Below, in pieces: positions 1 through 5,685 of a DNA stretch of 7,422 bases. Source of the DNA: Actinomycetota bacterium (lineage in GTDB: Bacteria > Actinomycetota > Acidimicrobiia > Acidimicrobiales > Microtrichaceae); contig WLLG01000101.1 in the NCBI GenBank assembly GCA_009700815.1, positions 1 through 7,422 of the forward strand. The letters are read 5' to 3'. A program made the translations under genes and the position numbers. Position 1 is the stretch's first letter. Every line of letters begins with the position of its first letter. The notes beneath the pieces were generated by a model. It did no database searches. It was not told where the DNA came from and saw only the letters and a list, made by a program, of their open reading frames with translations.

Positions 1-132
1 CTCTGGAACGGTGGCCGTGGAGTGGTCTCTTGGAACACCGTCTCGCCAGAGCTCATGGCCAAGATGGCCCAAGCCGGAGTTGCTGCAATTTGTACTGACG
101 ACCCAAGAGTGGTGCCGGAGCTACAGGCCTAA
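1..132 (+). CDS. C-terminal end of a probable glycerophosphodiester phosphodiesterase (partial)
   Basis: Frame 1 is open from the first base to a TAA at 130-132 and gives 43 residues. The stretch reads Ser-Trp-Asn-Thr-Val-Ser-Pro-Glu-Leu-Met, then Ala-Gly-Val-Ala-Ala-Ile-Cys-Thr-Asp-Asp-Pro. This matches the usual end of GDPD-family TIM-barrel enzymes, where a WTVNDPEEM-like strand and helix precede a GVDGIITDRP-like last strand. Family members hydrolyse glycerophosphodiesters to glycerol-3-phosphate and an alcohol. All catalytic residues would lie upstream of the window, so the assignment rests only on this tail. The gene converges with the methyltransferase gene, leaving 41 bases in which I see no convincing terminator hairpin. 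Confidence 0.5.
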   Translation, partial: LWNGGRGVVSWNTVSPELMAKMAQAGVAAICTDDPRVVPELQA

Positions 133-173
133 GCCGCAGGCGAGGTTGTTGCAGTGCTGTTCACTTCACGCTT

Positions 174-1193
174 CTACGCGGGCTTCTGGCCAACGCAATG
201 CCAGTTCAGAGTGAGCAACTCTTCCTCTTCAGCTTGGATGTAGGACTGACTGTTCTTGTTCATGCGCTGCAGGAGCGTGTCGGTCTTTTTCGGGATGAGG
301 TGAAGCTTGGCTAGGAATTTGAACGCCGCCTCGTATTTGTCGAACAGGGCCACCTCTTTCTTGATCACCTCAACTGCAGGCCGTCCCACCGAGGACACCA
401 GCTCAAACCCGGCCTGGCGGTATGCGTCATCCCAGTACTTGTAATACCAGAACCCGCCGAACACGGTGAGCTCACGCGTGTGCTGAATGAGCGTGCGCTG
501 ATGTTCGTTGTCTCGGTCATACGCGTCGAGCGCTGCAACGTCGTTGATCACAAAGCGTCCACCGGGCTTGAGCACTCGAAAGGCTTCCGCAAAGGTGAAC
601 TCATGATCGCTCACATAGGTCATCGGCTGAATTGCATAGAGGGCATCGAAGGAGGCGTCCTCAAACTCGAGGGGCTTATTGAAGTCACCGAACGCAAAGT
701 TGTTTCTCGGCAGGTTCGGGTTCCGCCAAGCTTTTTCAATCTGTGACCGGTCTAGGTTGACCCCGTATGGGGTTGCGCCAGTCAGCTCGGCCATATGCTC
801 TGCAATTGCTCCGCAGCCGCATCCCAAGTCCAAGAACTTCTCACCCTTGCTCAGCTGCAAGTCCTTGGCCACGATCCGCTCGAACAAGATCTGGTTCTGC
901 AGCACAGACTGAGATGGATCGATTGTTGGCGGCATGTACATCTTCTCGACCGAGCCCAGCGTGCACAACAGGTGAATCACTTTGTAGAGCTCGGTGAGTT
1001 CGTTGCTACTGCCCTGCGGATAACCCCGCACAGCGACGCCAGCTTCGTAGTCGGCCTTGGTGTTCTCGGGCGAGTCCACAAACAACTCGTCATAGGACCG
1101 CATATAGGCGTTGTAGTCGTCATCGCTGATTCGCAGCAGCCCCCACAGCGCTCCGAGGCGATCTTTCAAGGTGGTTGGCTTGTGCTTGGTCAT
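174..1193 (-). CDS. SAM-dependent methyltransferase, sterol C-24 methyltransferase (Erg6/SMT)-like
   Basis: This 339-residue class I methyltransferase has the SAM-binding motif I Leu-Asp-Leu-Gly-Cys-Gly-Cys-Gly at 121-128, the acidic end of beta-2 at Asp148 (GVNLD), a Gly-Asp-Phe at 169-171 and a post-motif FRVLKPGG at 205-212. Several features go beyond a generic fold and recall Erg6/SMT: the spacing of GVNLD to a Gln-Ile-Glu-Lys-Ala helix, a SFDALYAIQ strand, and an Ala-Tyr-Asp-Arg-Asp-Asn-Glu-His-Gln-Arg segment at 224-233 resembling the TDKYDEDNPEHR region of sterol methyltransferases. The length also fits that family. It would transfer a methyl group from SAM to a carbon of a lipid or terpenoid-like substrate; the substrate is not readable. 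Its ATG overlaps the TGA of the TetR gene (ATGA), and AGGAG at 1200-1204 sits 6 bases upstream, so the pair is one coupled operon. Confidence 0.88.
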   Translation of the reverse strand: MTKHKPTTLKDRLGALWGLLRISDDDYNAYMRSYDELFVDSPENTKADYEAGVAVRGYPQGSSNELTELYKVIHLLCTLGSVEKMYMPPTIDPSQSVLQNQILFERIVAKDLQLSKGEKFLDLGCGCGAIAEHMAELTGATPYGVNLDRSQIEKAWRNPNLPRNNFAFGDFNKPLEFEDASFDALYAIQPMTYVSDHEFTFAEAFRVLKPGGRFVINDVAALDAYDRDNEHQRTLIQHTRELTVFGGFWYYKYWDDAYRQAGFELVSSVGRPAVEVIKKEVALFDKYEAAFKFLAKLHLIPKKTDTLLQRMNKNSQSYIQAEEEELLTLNWHCVGQKPA

Positions 1194-1852
1194 GTGAAGC
1201 TCCTGTTGAGGCTCGGGTCTGACCTGTTGAGGCCAGCTTCTGTTGCTATCGCCGCTTGCGAGGCGATCCGGACGAGTAGGTCAAGGCGGCGACGTCGCGC
1301 TGCTAGTGGTGCGTCTTCGATTGCCAACAGACCGAACATGCCGGTAAGAAACGTCATCGCAAGATCGACTGCATCCACTTCGGGGACTCGCTGGGCAATG
1401 ACCCCAACGAGCATGAGCCCCACCGGGTGATCCGCCACATCTTGACTCTGCGCAACCTCAGGCCGGAACTGCCCCGCGCACAGGTCTCGGACAAGTCTGC
1501 GGCCGAGGCGACGCTCTGCTGATAGGACTGCTTTGACCACCGCAGCGAACACCTCCTCGACAGAGCCTGAGTGTTCGCTCACCACAAGTGCCGCTGCTGC
1601 GATTCGGCGCTCCTCGATCAGAAGTAGTTCTCGCAGAACTGCGTCTTTGCCGGCGAAGTGCACGTAGAAAGCGCCGCGAGTCAGACCGACGCGTTCGGTG
1701 ATTGCTGCAATCTCGGTTCCGGCAAAGCCGCATCGCTTGAACTCTTCGACGGTCTCAGTAAAGAGACGTGCACGAGTGTCTTCGCGTTGGGCTGTGCGGC
1801 GATCAGTCACCTTGGTTGGTTGTGCTGCTCGAACGCTCTCCACTGCCGGCAT
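1190..1852 (-). CDS. TetR-family transcriptional repressor
   Basis: The 220-residue product has an N-terminal TetR helix-turn-helix at about residues 44-66 (Thr-Glu-Ile-Ala-Ala-Ile ... Gly-Leu-Thr-Arg-Gly-Ala-Phe-Tyr-Val-His-Phe), the signature recognition-helix pattern. A helical ligand-binding and dimerisation region follows. A longer reading from GTG at 1882 is open, but that codon lies in the spacer of a strong promoter and inside the presumed operator. The ATG at 1852 is exactly where the transcript should begin, so it is the better start and the mRNA is probably leaderless. No Shine-Dalgarno precedes either codon, which agrees. The gene is first in an operon with the methyltransferase and divergent from the aldolase-like/amidohydrolase pair. 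Autorepression is expected; the ligand is unknown. Its last 16 or so residues contain a repeated Leu-Asn-Arg-Ser from a short DNA duplication. Confidence 0.9.
   Translation of the reverse strand: MPAVESVRAAQPTKVTDRRTAQREDTRARLFTETVEEFKRCGFAGTEIAAITERVGLTRGAFYVHFAGKDAVLRELLLIEERRIAAAALVVSEHSGSVEEVFAAVVKAVLSAERRLGRRLVRDLCAGQFRPEVAQSQDVADHPVGLMLVGVIAQRVPEVDAVDLAMTFLTGMFGLLAIEDAPLAARRRRLDLLVRIASQAAIATEAGLNRSDPSLNRSFT
1202..1233. repeat. 11-base direct repeat with 21-base period at the end of the TetR gene
   Basis: CCTGTTGAGGC occurs at 1202-1212 and 1223-1233. The 21-base period is seven codons, so it keeps frame and encodes Leu-Asn-Arg-Ser twice at the regulator's C-terminus. The copy nearest the methyltransferase contributes part of its AGGAG ribosome binding site. 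Confidence 0.6.
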
Positions 1853-1859
1853 GGCAGCA

Positions 1860-1889
1860 ATAGTAACGCGCGTCAGTGACACGCGTCAA
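1860..1889 (-). promoter_or_regulatory. Promoter of the TetR-methyltransferase operon (leaderless)
   Basis: Read on the minus strand, TTGACG (1889-1884, 5 of 6 matches to TTGACA) is followed by 18 bases and TACTAT (1865-1860, 5 of 6 matches to TATAAT). Seven bases later comes the ATG at 1852, the expected start point of transcription. This is the clearest promoter in the window. It predicts a leaderless TetR mRNA. Confidence 0.75.
1866..1886. promoter_or_regulatory. Inverted repeat, probable TetR operator
   Basis: ACGCGCGTCAGTGACACGCGT is an odd-centred inverted repeat (centre 1876) with 9 of 10 base pairs complementary; only 1871/1881 mismatch. It fills the whole 18-base spacer of the TetR promoter and reaches three bases into the -35 box. 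A bound repressor would therefore exclude RNA polymerase. Size and symmetry are typical of TetR-family operators. Confidence 0.75.
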
Positions 1890-1936
1890 CGAGCAGGTGG
1901 AGTGCTGGCCACTCAGCTACCCTTCGATGCACTGCC

Positions 1937-1951
1937 TGCATGATTCATGCA
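1937..1951. promoter_or_regulatory. Perfect 15-bp palindrome upstream of the aldolase-like gene
   Basis: TGCATGATTCATGCA has two perfect 7-base arms around a single T. It lies 16 bases before the start codon at 1968, just ahead of the Shine-Dalgarno. As RNA it could form only a 6-bp stem with a 3-base loop, so a protein-binding site is at least as likely. Its sequence differs from the TetR inverted repeat, so it may bind a different regulator. I could not assign a confident -35/-10 pair for the plus-strand operon; TACCCT at 1918-1923 is a weak -10 candidate. Confidence 0.45.
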
Positions 1952-1967
1952 CGCATAGGGGGCAAGC

Positions 1968-2711
1968 ATGGAACAGCCAGATCTCAGGAATAATCCGATG
2001 GCGCCGCCGTTGCCGGAACTCAGCGCTCATGCTCAGGTAGCGCTGTTGTGTCGCACGCTCTTTCGTGAGGGATACGACGATCACCTCGCAGGCCATATCA
2101 CGAGCCGACAGCCCGACGGCACGCTCTTGGTAAATCCTTGGGGGCTTACCTGGGATGAGGTTCGGGCCTCGGATATTTTGCGCATCGATGTTGAAGGGAA
2201 CCTGCTGGAAGGTCGATGGACGGTCACCCCCGCAATCGCTCTGCATGTAGAGCTACACCGGGCGCGACCAGACGTCGCCGTTGCGGTGCACAACCACCCG
2301 CGCTGGGGCACGATCTGGGCCGACCTGCGACGAGTCCCTCCCGTGTATGACCAGACCTCTGCGATGGTGCCCGAGGACCCGGCGTTGTACTCCGAGTTTG
2401 GTGGGTCAGTAGACAACACCGAGAACGCTCGGGCATGCGTCGAGGCACTCGGTGATGCCCGCATGGCGCTGCTGGCCAATCACGGTGTGTTTGTAGTTGG
2501 CAAAGACATCGCGCAAGCACACCACCGAGCAGTGGTGCTTGAGTGGCGCTGCCGGCAGGCTTGGCATGTTGAAGCCATCGGCGGTGGGGTTCCACTGGAT
2601 CCCGAGGTGAACCGGCGCTTTGCAGCACCCTTCGACTACGTGTCATTCCCCGGTCTGTGGGAGGCCATGTGCCGTAGGGAACTGCGCCACGACCCTGCCA
2701 TCTTGGACTGA
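1968..2711 (+). CDS. Class II aldolase/adducin-family protein
   Basis: This 247-residue protein has the full class II aldolase/adducin-domain layout: Gly-His-Ile-Thr-Ser-Arg at 42-47, Asn-Pro-Trp-Gly-Leu with Ser-Asp-Ile at 56-70, His-Asn-His-Pro at 108-111, and Asn-His-Gly-Val-Phe-Val-Val-Gly at 171-178. His108, His110 and His172 are the expected metal ligands. The catalytic Glu of fuculose-phosphate aldolase, in a Pro-Ser-Ser-Glu motif, falls on Ala91 here (Thr-Pro-Ala-Ile-Ala-Leu-His). Retro-aldol cleavage by the textbook mechanism is therefore doubtful, and a decarboxylase or other metal chemistry is possible. AGGGGG at 1957-1962 is a strong ribosome binding site 5 bases before the ATG. 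The amidohydrolase gene follows after 23 bases, so the two probably form an operon. The divergent TetR protein is the likely regulator. Confidence 0.88.
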   Translation: MEQPDLRNNPMAPPLPELSAHAQVALLCRTLFREGYDDHLAGHITSRQPDGTLLVNPWGLTWDEVRASDILRIDVEGNLLEGRWTVTPAIALHVELHRARPDVAVAVHNHPRWGTIWADLRRVPPVYDQTSAMVPEDPALYSEFGGSVDNTENARACVEALGDARMALLANHGVFVVGKDIAQAHHRAVVLEWRCRQAWHVEAIGGGVPLDPEVNRRFAAPFDYVSFPGLWEAMCRRELRHDPAILD

Positions 2712-2734
2712 ACCGACCATGCATAGTGACCGTC

Positions 2735-3964
2735 ATGACCACTGAACCGCCCACCGCCGATCACGACGACCTGTTCCTTCCCGAGCCGGAACCGCGGCAG
2801 GTGCGATACACCGTCATCTCGGTGGATGACCACCTTGTAGAACCCCCCGACATGTTCGAGGGAAAATTGCCCGCTGCACTTCAGGCGAGTGCTCCACGAG
2901 TGGTCGAGAACAAATGGGGGCATCAAGTCTGGAAGTTCGACGGCGAGACGTACAGCCAGGTCGGCATGAATGCGGTTGCCGGGCGGCGCCTCGAAACCGT
3001 CAAGGTGGAGCCCTTTCGGTTCGACCAAATGCGACGAGGCTGCTGGGATATCCACGAGCGTGTTCGCGATATGGACATCAACGGCGTGTGGGCCTCGCTG
3101 AGTTTTCCCTCGATGATCACGGGCTTTTGTGGCCGGGTGTACTCACAGTGTTCCGACCCCGCGCTGGGCCTTGCCGTCACTCGAGCATGGAACGACTGGA
3201 TGCACGATGAGTGGTGGCAGCCGTACCCCGATCGCACCATCCCACTCGGCATCACCTTTCTGACCGACCCCGAGTTGGGGGCCGCCGAAATCCGCCGCAA
3301 TGCTGCACGCGGGTTTCGCACCGTCACACTTCCTGAACGCCCGCATCGTTTGGGCCTACCGTCGATATTTGAGCGGTACTGGGAACCGATCCTGCGGGCC
3401 TGCGCCGAGACCGACACCGTTATCAGCCTGCATGTTGGTTCCTCTGGGCTTGGCGACCTGCCCGATGGCTGTTGGGATGTTGCGATTCCGCTTACCGCGA
3501 CCCTGTTTGGACAGTTATCGCTGACTGCTTGCGTGGAGTGGCTCTGGGCAGGGTGGGCGGTTGAATTCCCGAACCTAAAAATCGCAATGTCGGAAGGGGG
3601 CATTGGTTGGGTAGCCATGCTGATCGACCGACTCGACAACATCTTGGACCGATCGGGCTATGCAAGCGACTGGCCAATCCGCCCCGCCGATGTGCTGCGC
3701 CGTAACTTCTGGTTCTGCACTCTCGATGACCCCTCCACTATCAACACTCGCCACACCATCGGGGTTGAGAACATCATGGTCGAGGTTGACTACCCCCACG
3801 GCGACGGCACCTGGCCCGATACCCAAGAAGTCATTACGCGCCTTTGGGGCCACATCCCAGCCGAGGAATTACGTGCCATGTGCTGCGAGAACGCAGCAGC
3901 GCTGTACCGGCATCCGCTGCCCAAGGTTCTGCTCCCCTTTGGGCCGGCAAGGCGCTCTGGGTAG
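2735..3964 (+). CDS. Amidohydrolase-2 family metal-dependent hydrolase or decarboxylase
   Basis: This is a TIM-barrel enzyme of about 409 residues in the amidohydrolase-2 family (ACMSD and gamma-resorcylate decarboxylase relatives). Visible metal-site elements, counted from ATG 2735, are Asp31-Asp-His33 on strand 1, His233 in Leu-His-Val-Gly, Glu287 in Glu-Gly-Gly-Ile-Gly-Trp and Asp352 in Val-Asp-Tyr-Pro-His. The Asp-x-His followed by His and Asp resembles the Glu-x-His...His...Asp ligand set of gamma-resorcylate-type decarboxylases, so either C-C bond cleavage/decarboxylation or hydrolysis is possible. The Glu-Asn-Ala-Ala-Ala-Leu-Tyr near the end is the usual C-terminal signature. A GTG at 2726 is an in-frame alternative start three codons earlier; neither has a clear Shine-Dalgarno, and translation is probably coupled to the gene before it. 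The substrate cannot be read from sequence. Confidence 0.87.
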   Translation: MTTEPPTADHDDLFLPEPEPRQVRYTVISVDDHLVEPPDMFEGKLPAALQASAPRVVENKWGHQVWKFDGETYSQVGMNAVAGRRLETVKVEPFRFDQMRRGCWDIHERVRDMDINGVWASLSFPSMITGFCGRVYSQCSDPALGLAVTRAWNDWMHDEWWQPYPDRTIPLGITFLTDPELGAAEIRRNAARGFRTVTLPERPHRLGLPSIFERYWEPILRACAETDTVISLHVGSSGLGDLPDGCWDVAIPLTATLFGQLSLTACVEWLWAGWAVEFPNLKIAMSEGGIGWVAMLIDRLDNILDRSGYASDWPIRPADVLRRNFWFCTLDDPSTINTRHTIGVENIMVEVDYPHGDGTWPDTQEVITRLWGHIPAEELRAMCCENAAALYRHPLPKVLLPFGPARRSG

Positions 3965-3965
3965 A

Positions 3966-3974
3966 TGACATACT
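3966..3974 (+). promoter_or_regulatory. Extended -10 promoter for the alpha/beta hydrolase gene
   Basis: TGACATACT begins two bases after the amidohydrolase stop and fits the extended -10 form TGnTATAAT (hexamer CATACT, 4 of 6). The ATG at 3982 follows after seven bases, so the transcript could start at or next to it and be leaderless. No good -35 box is visible, as is common for extended -10 promoters. This would uncouple the hydrolase from the metabolic operon. Confidence 0.45.
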
Positions 3975-3981
3975 CAGCGGA

Positions 3982-5625
3982 ATGAGAAAAGCCGAGGCTC
4001 AAACTCCGACCGTTAGCTACTCCCCAGCGGGAAAAGGGTATTCGGTCGACCTTGAGATCGCCGGCAACTCGCTCTCTCTTCGGCGAACAGATACCGAGTC
4101 GGAAGCCCAGATCAGCGGGACCTCCGAACTTGTGGCCAATCTTGCGCTCGTTGCAGCGCTGGCGGCCTTCGGAAGCAACGAGAGGGCTTTCCGTCTTGCG
4201 CGTAATGCCGAGAAGCGGAAGAGCTTTCGGAAGGCCGCAGAGTTCTCGAAGAAGGACGCACTGTTTCTCGCGTCTCTCATAGCTCGCATCGCCAGTGAGA
4301 GTGAGCATGGCTGGTGCTCGGGATGTTTCGAGGAGACCGACCATCGTCAGGTGCAGGGACGTAATCGCCCAAAGATGACGTGTCTGTGTGTCAACTGCGG
4401 CTCAGCTACCACTAAATGTGCAGTACCGAGATGCAGGAACTTCGCCACCGTAGGAACGGGTGGTCTGACAGTGTGCTACTGCGCCGAGCACAAGCATGAG
4501 ATCCCGTCGTTTGAGAGGCTGACCTCCACCGTCGAAACCATCGACGATTACCCAGACTGGTTGGAGTTCGAAAGGACGAACGCGAAGAAGTGGACAGCTG
4601 TATCTGCAGGCGTGATCGGTGGTGCGATTGTCCTTGCTCCGACGTTCTACATCAGCGCACCGCTCATCGGATCGGCTCTAGGCGCATCGACACTTGGGGG
4701 CTCGCTGAGTGGTGCGGCAGCGACATCGCACGGGCTAGCGATGCTGGGCGGCGGATCTCTTGCAAGCGGAGGACTGGGAATGGCGGGTGGAACGATGGTT
4801 GTCACCGCCACGGGATCTGCGCTCGGGGGTATTTTGGGTGCCAGCACAGCTTCTGCTTATGCAAGCCAAGACAAGTCGTTCGCTATTAAGAAACTACGCG
4901 ACGGCACAGGCGCGGCGGTGCTACTCGCATCGGGATTCCTAACCGAGCCAGAAGACGGCTGGGGGCAGTGGAGATCTCTCATTGATCAGCGCTACCCAGA
5001 GGCGCCGGTGTACCGCGTGGTCTGGGGATCGAAGGAGCTCAAAAACTTGGCCTTCCTCAGCGGCAGTGCTCTCGGAAAGCAAGGCCTTCGTCTCTCAATT
5101 GCTCAGATGGCCAAGAAGGGGAGCAAGGCGTTCGGAAAACTAGGATCCCTCGCCGCTATCTTTACTGCCTTCGACCTTGCGGTAAACCCTTGGACGGTAG
5201 CGAAAACCCGTGCGGCGATGACGGGGGCAATCCTCGCAGACGCACTAGCAAGAACGGATCATGAGTCGTTCGTTCTCATCGGGCACAGCCTGGGAGCACG
5301 CGCCATGGTTACGACAGCTCAGGCTCTTGGCACATCGGAGGAGGCTCCGCGCATCGAATCAATGCACCTTCTGGGGGCTGCCGTGGGCCAGCGAGGCGAC
5401 TGGCTCTCCCTAGATAGAGCGGTCTCTGGAACCATATGGAACTACCACTCCAAGAACGACAGCGTTTTGAAGTGGGTGTATAAGGTCGTCGAAGGCGGCC
5501 GTGCGGCAGTCGGACTCAAAGGCTTCGGGTCTAGCTTCCCCAAGATCAAAGACCGCAACGTGTCAAGTACAGTCAGCGGTCACTCGGCCTACTTCGATGG
5601 GGTCACCCTTGAGTCCACCCCATAG
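3982..5625 (+). CDS. DUF726/TMCO4-like alpha/beta hydrolase with N-terminal Cys cluster and Gly-rich membrane segment
   Basis: The 547-residue protein has three parts. Residues 112-172 hold a Cys/His cluster (Cys112, 115, 134, 136, 139, 146, 151, 165, 167, His170, His172) that looks zinc-binding, ending in the phrase His-Glu-Ile-Pro-Ser-Phe. Residues 205-296 have almost no charge and are Gly/Ala/Ser-rich, including Gly-Gly-Gly-Ser-Leu-Ala-Ser-Gly-Gly-Leu-Gly-Met-Ala-Gly-Gly at 256-270, so they are likely membrane-embedded and glycine-zipper-like. Residues 313-540 resemble DUF726: Ser-Gly-Phe-Leu-Thr-Glu, a Trp...Tyr-Arg-Val-Val-Trp strand, the nucleophile elbow Gly-His-Ser-Leu-Gly (Ser436), His-Leu-Leu-Gly-Ala, Asp493 and Ser-Gly-His (His534), giving a plausible Ser-Asp-His triad. 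No signal peptide is seen. A TTG at 3844 extends the frame but would overlap the amidohydrolase by 121 bases, so ATG 3982 is preferred. Substrate and role are unknown; lipid or ester cleavage at the membrane is inference. Confidence 0.82.
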   Translation: MRKAEAQTPTVSYSPAGKGYSVDLEIAGNSLSLRRTDTESEAQISGTSELVANLALVAALAAFGSNERAFRLARNAEKRKSFRKAAEFSKKDALFLASLIARIASESEHGWCSGCFEETDHRQVQGRNRPKMTCLCVNCGSATTKCAVPRCRNFATVGTGGLTVCYCAEHKHEIPSFERLTSTVETIDDYPDWLEFERTNAKKWTAVSAGVIGGAIVLAPTFYISAPLIGSALGASTLGGSLSGAAATSHGLAMLGGGSLASGGLGMAGGTMVVTATGSALGGILGASTASAYASQDKSFAIKKLRDGTGAAVLLASGFLTEPEDGWGQWRSLIDQRYPEAPVYRVVWGSKELKNLAFLSGSALGKQGLRLSIAQMAKKGSKAFGKLGSLAAIFTAFDLAVNPWTVAKTRAAMTGAILADALARTDHESFVLIGHSLGARAMVTTAQALGTSEEAPRIESMHLLGAAVGQRGDWLSLDRAVSGTIWNYHSKNDSVLKWVYKVVEGGRAAVGLKGFGSSFPKIKDRNVSSTVSGHSAYFDGVTLESTP

Positions 5626-5643
5626 ATGGAGCACCGCGAGCTA

Positions 5644-5664
5644 GGGATCGGGATGGGGACGGGG
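5644..5664 (+). other. G-quadruplex-forming motif
   Basis: Four G tracts (GGG, GGG, GGGG, GGGG) are separated by loops ATC, AT and AC, meeting the canonical four-tract rule on the plus strand. It starts 19 bases after the hydrolase stop and ends 22 bases before the VapC remnant. It would also be G-rich in the hydrolase transcript. Whether it forms in the cell, and whether it acts in termination or marks a recombination joint, is not known. Confidence 0.6.
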
Positions 5665-5685
5665 TTGTAGAGGGTATGAAAGAAG

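Noticed and set aside
133..173. Bidirectional terminator between the phosphodiesterase and methyltransferase genes
   Set aside because: No stem of useful length or T run can be found in the 41 bases.
795..1430. Plus-strand open frame of 211 codons across the methyltransferase-TetR junction
   Set aside because: It is antisense to two clear genes, is Arg/Ser/Ala-rich, resembles no family and has no initiation signal.
1853..1882. GTG at 1882 as the TetR start, adding ten residues
   Set aside because: The codon lies in the promoter spacer and operator, has no Shine-Dalgarno, and the added residues precede the conserved domain without family support.
2923..3642. Minus-strand open frame of 239 codons opposite the amidohydrolase gene
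   Set aside because: Low-complexity Arg/Ser/Pro-rich antisense reading of a high-GC gene with no recognisable domain.
3844..3981. TTG at 3844 as the start of the hydrolase, adding 46 residues
   Set aside because: It would overlap the well-supported amidohydrolase gene by 121 bases, TTG is a poor start, and the added residues look like out-of-frame amidohydrolase sequence. ATG 3982 has a promoter signal at the right distance.
3790..4344. Minus-strand open frame of 184 codons across the amidohydrolase-hydrolase junction
   Set aside because: Antisense to two supported genes, with no domain and no ribosome binding site.
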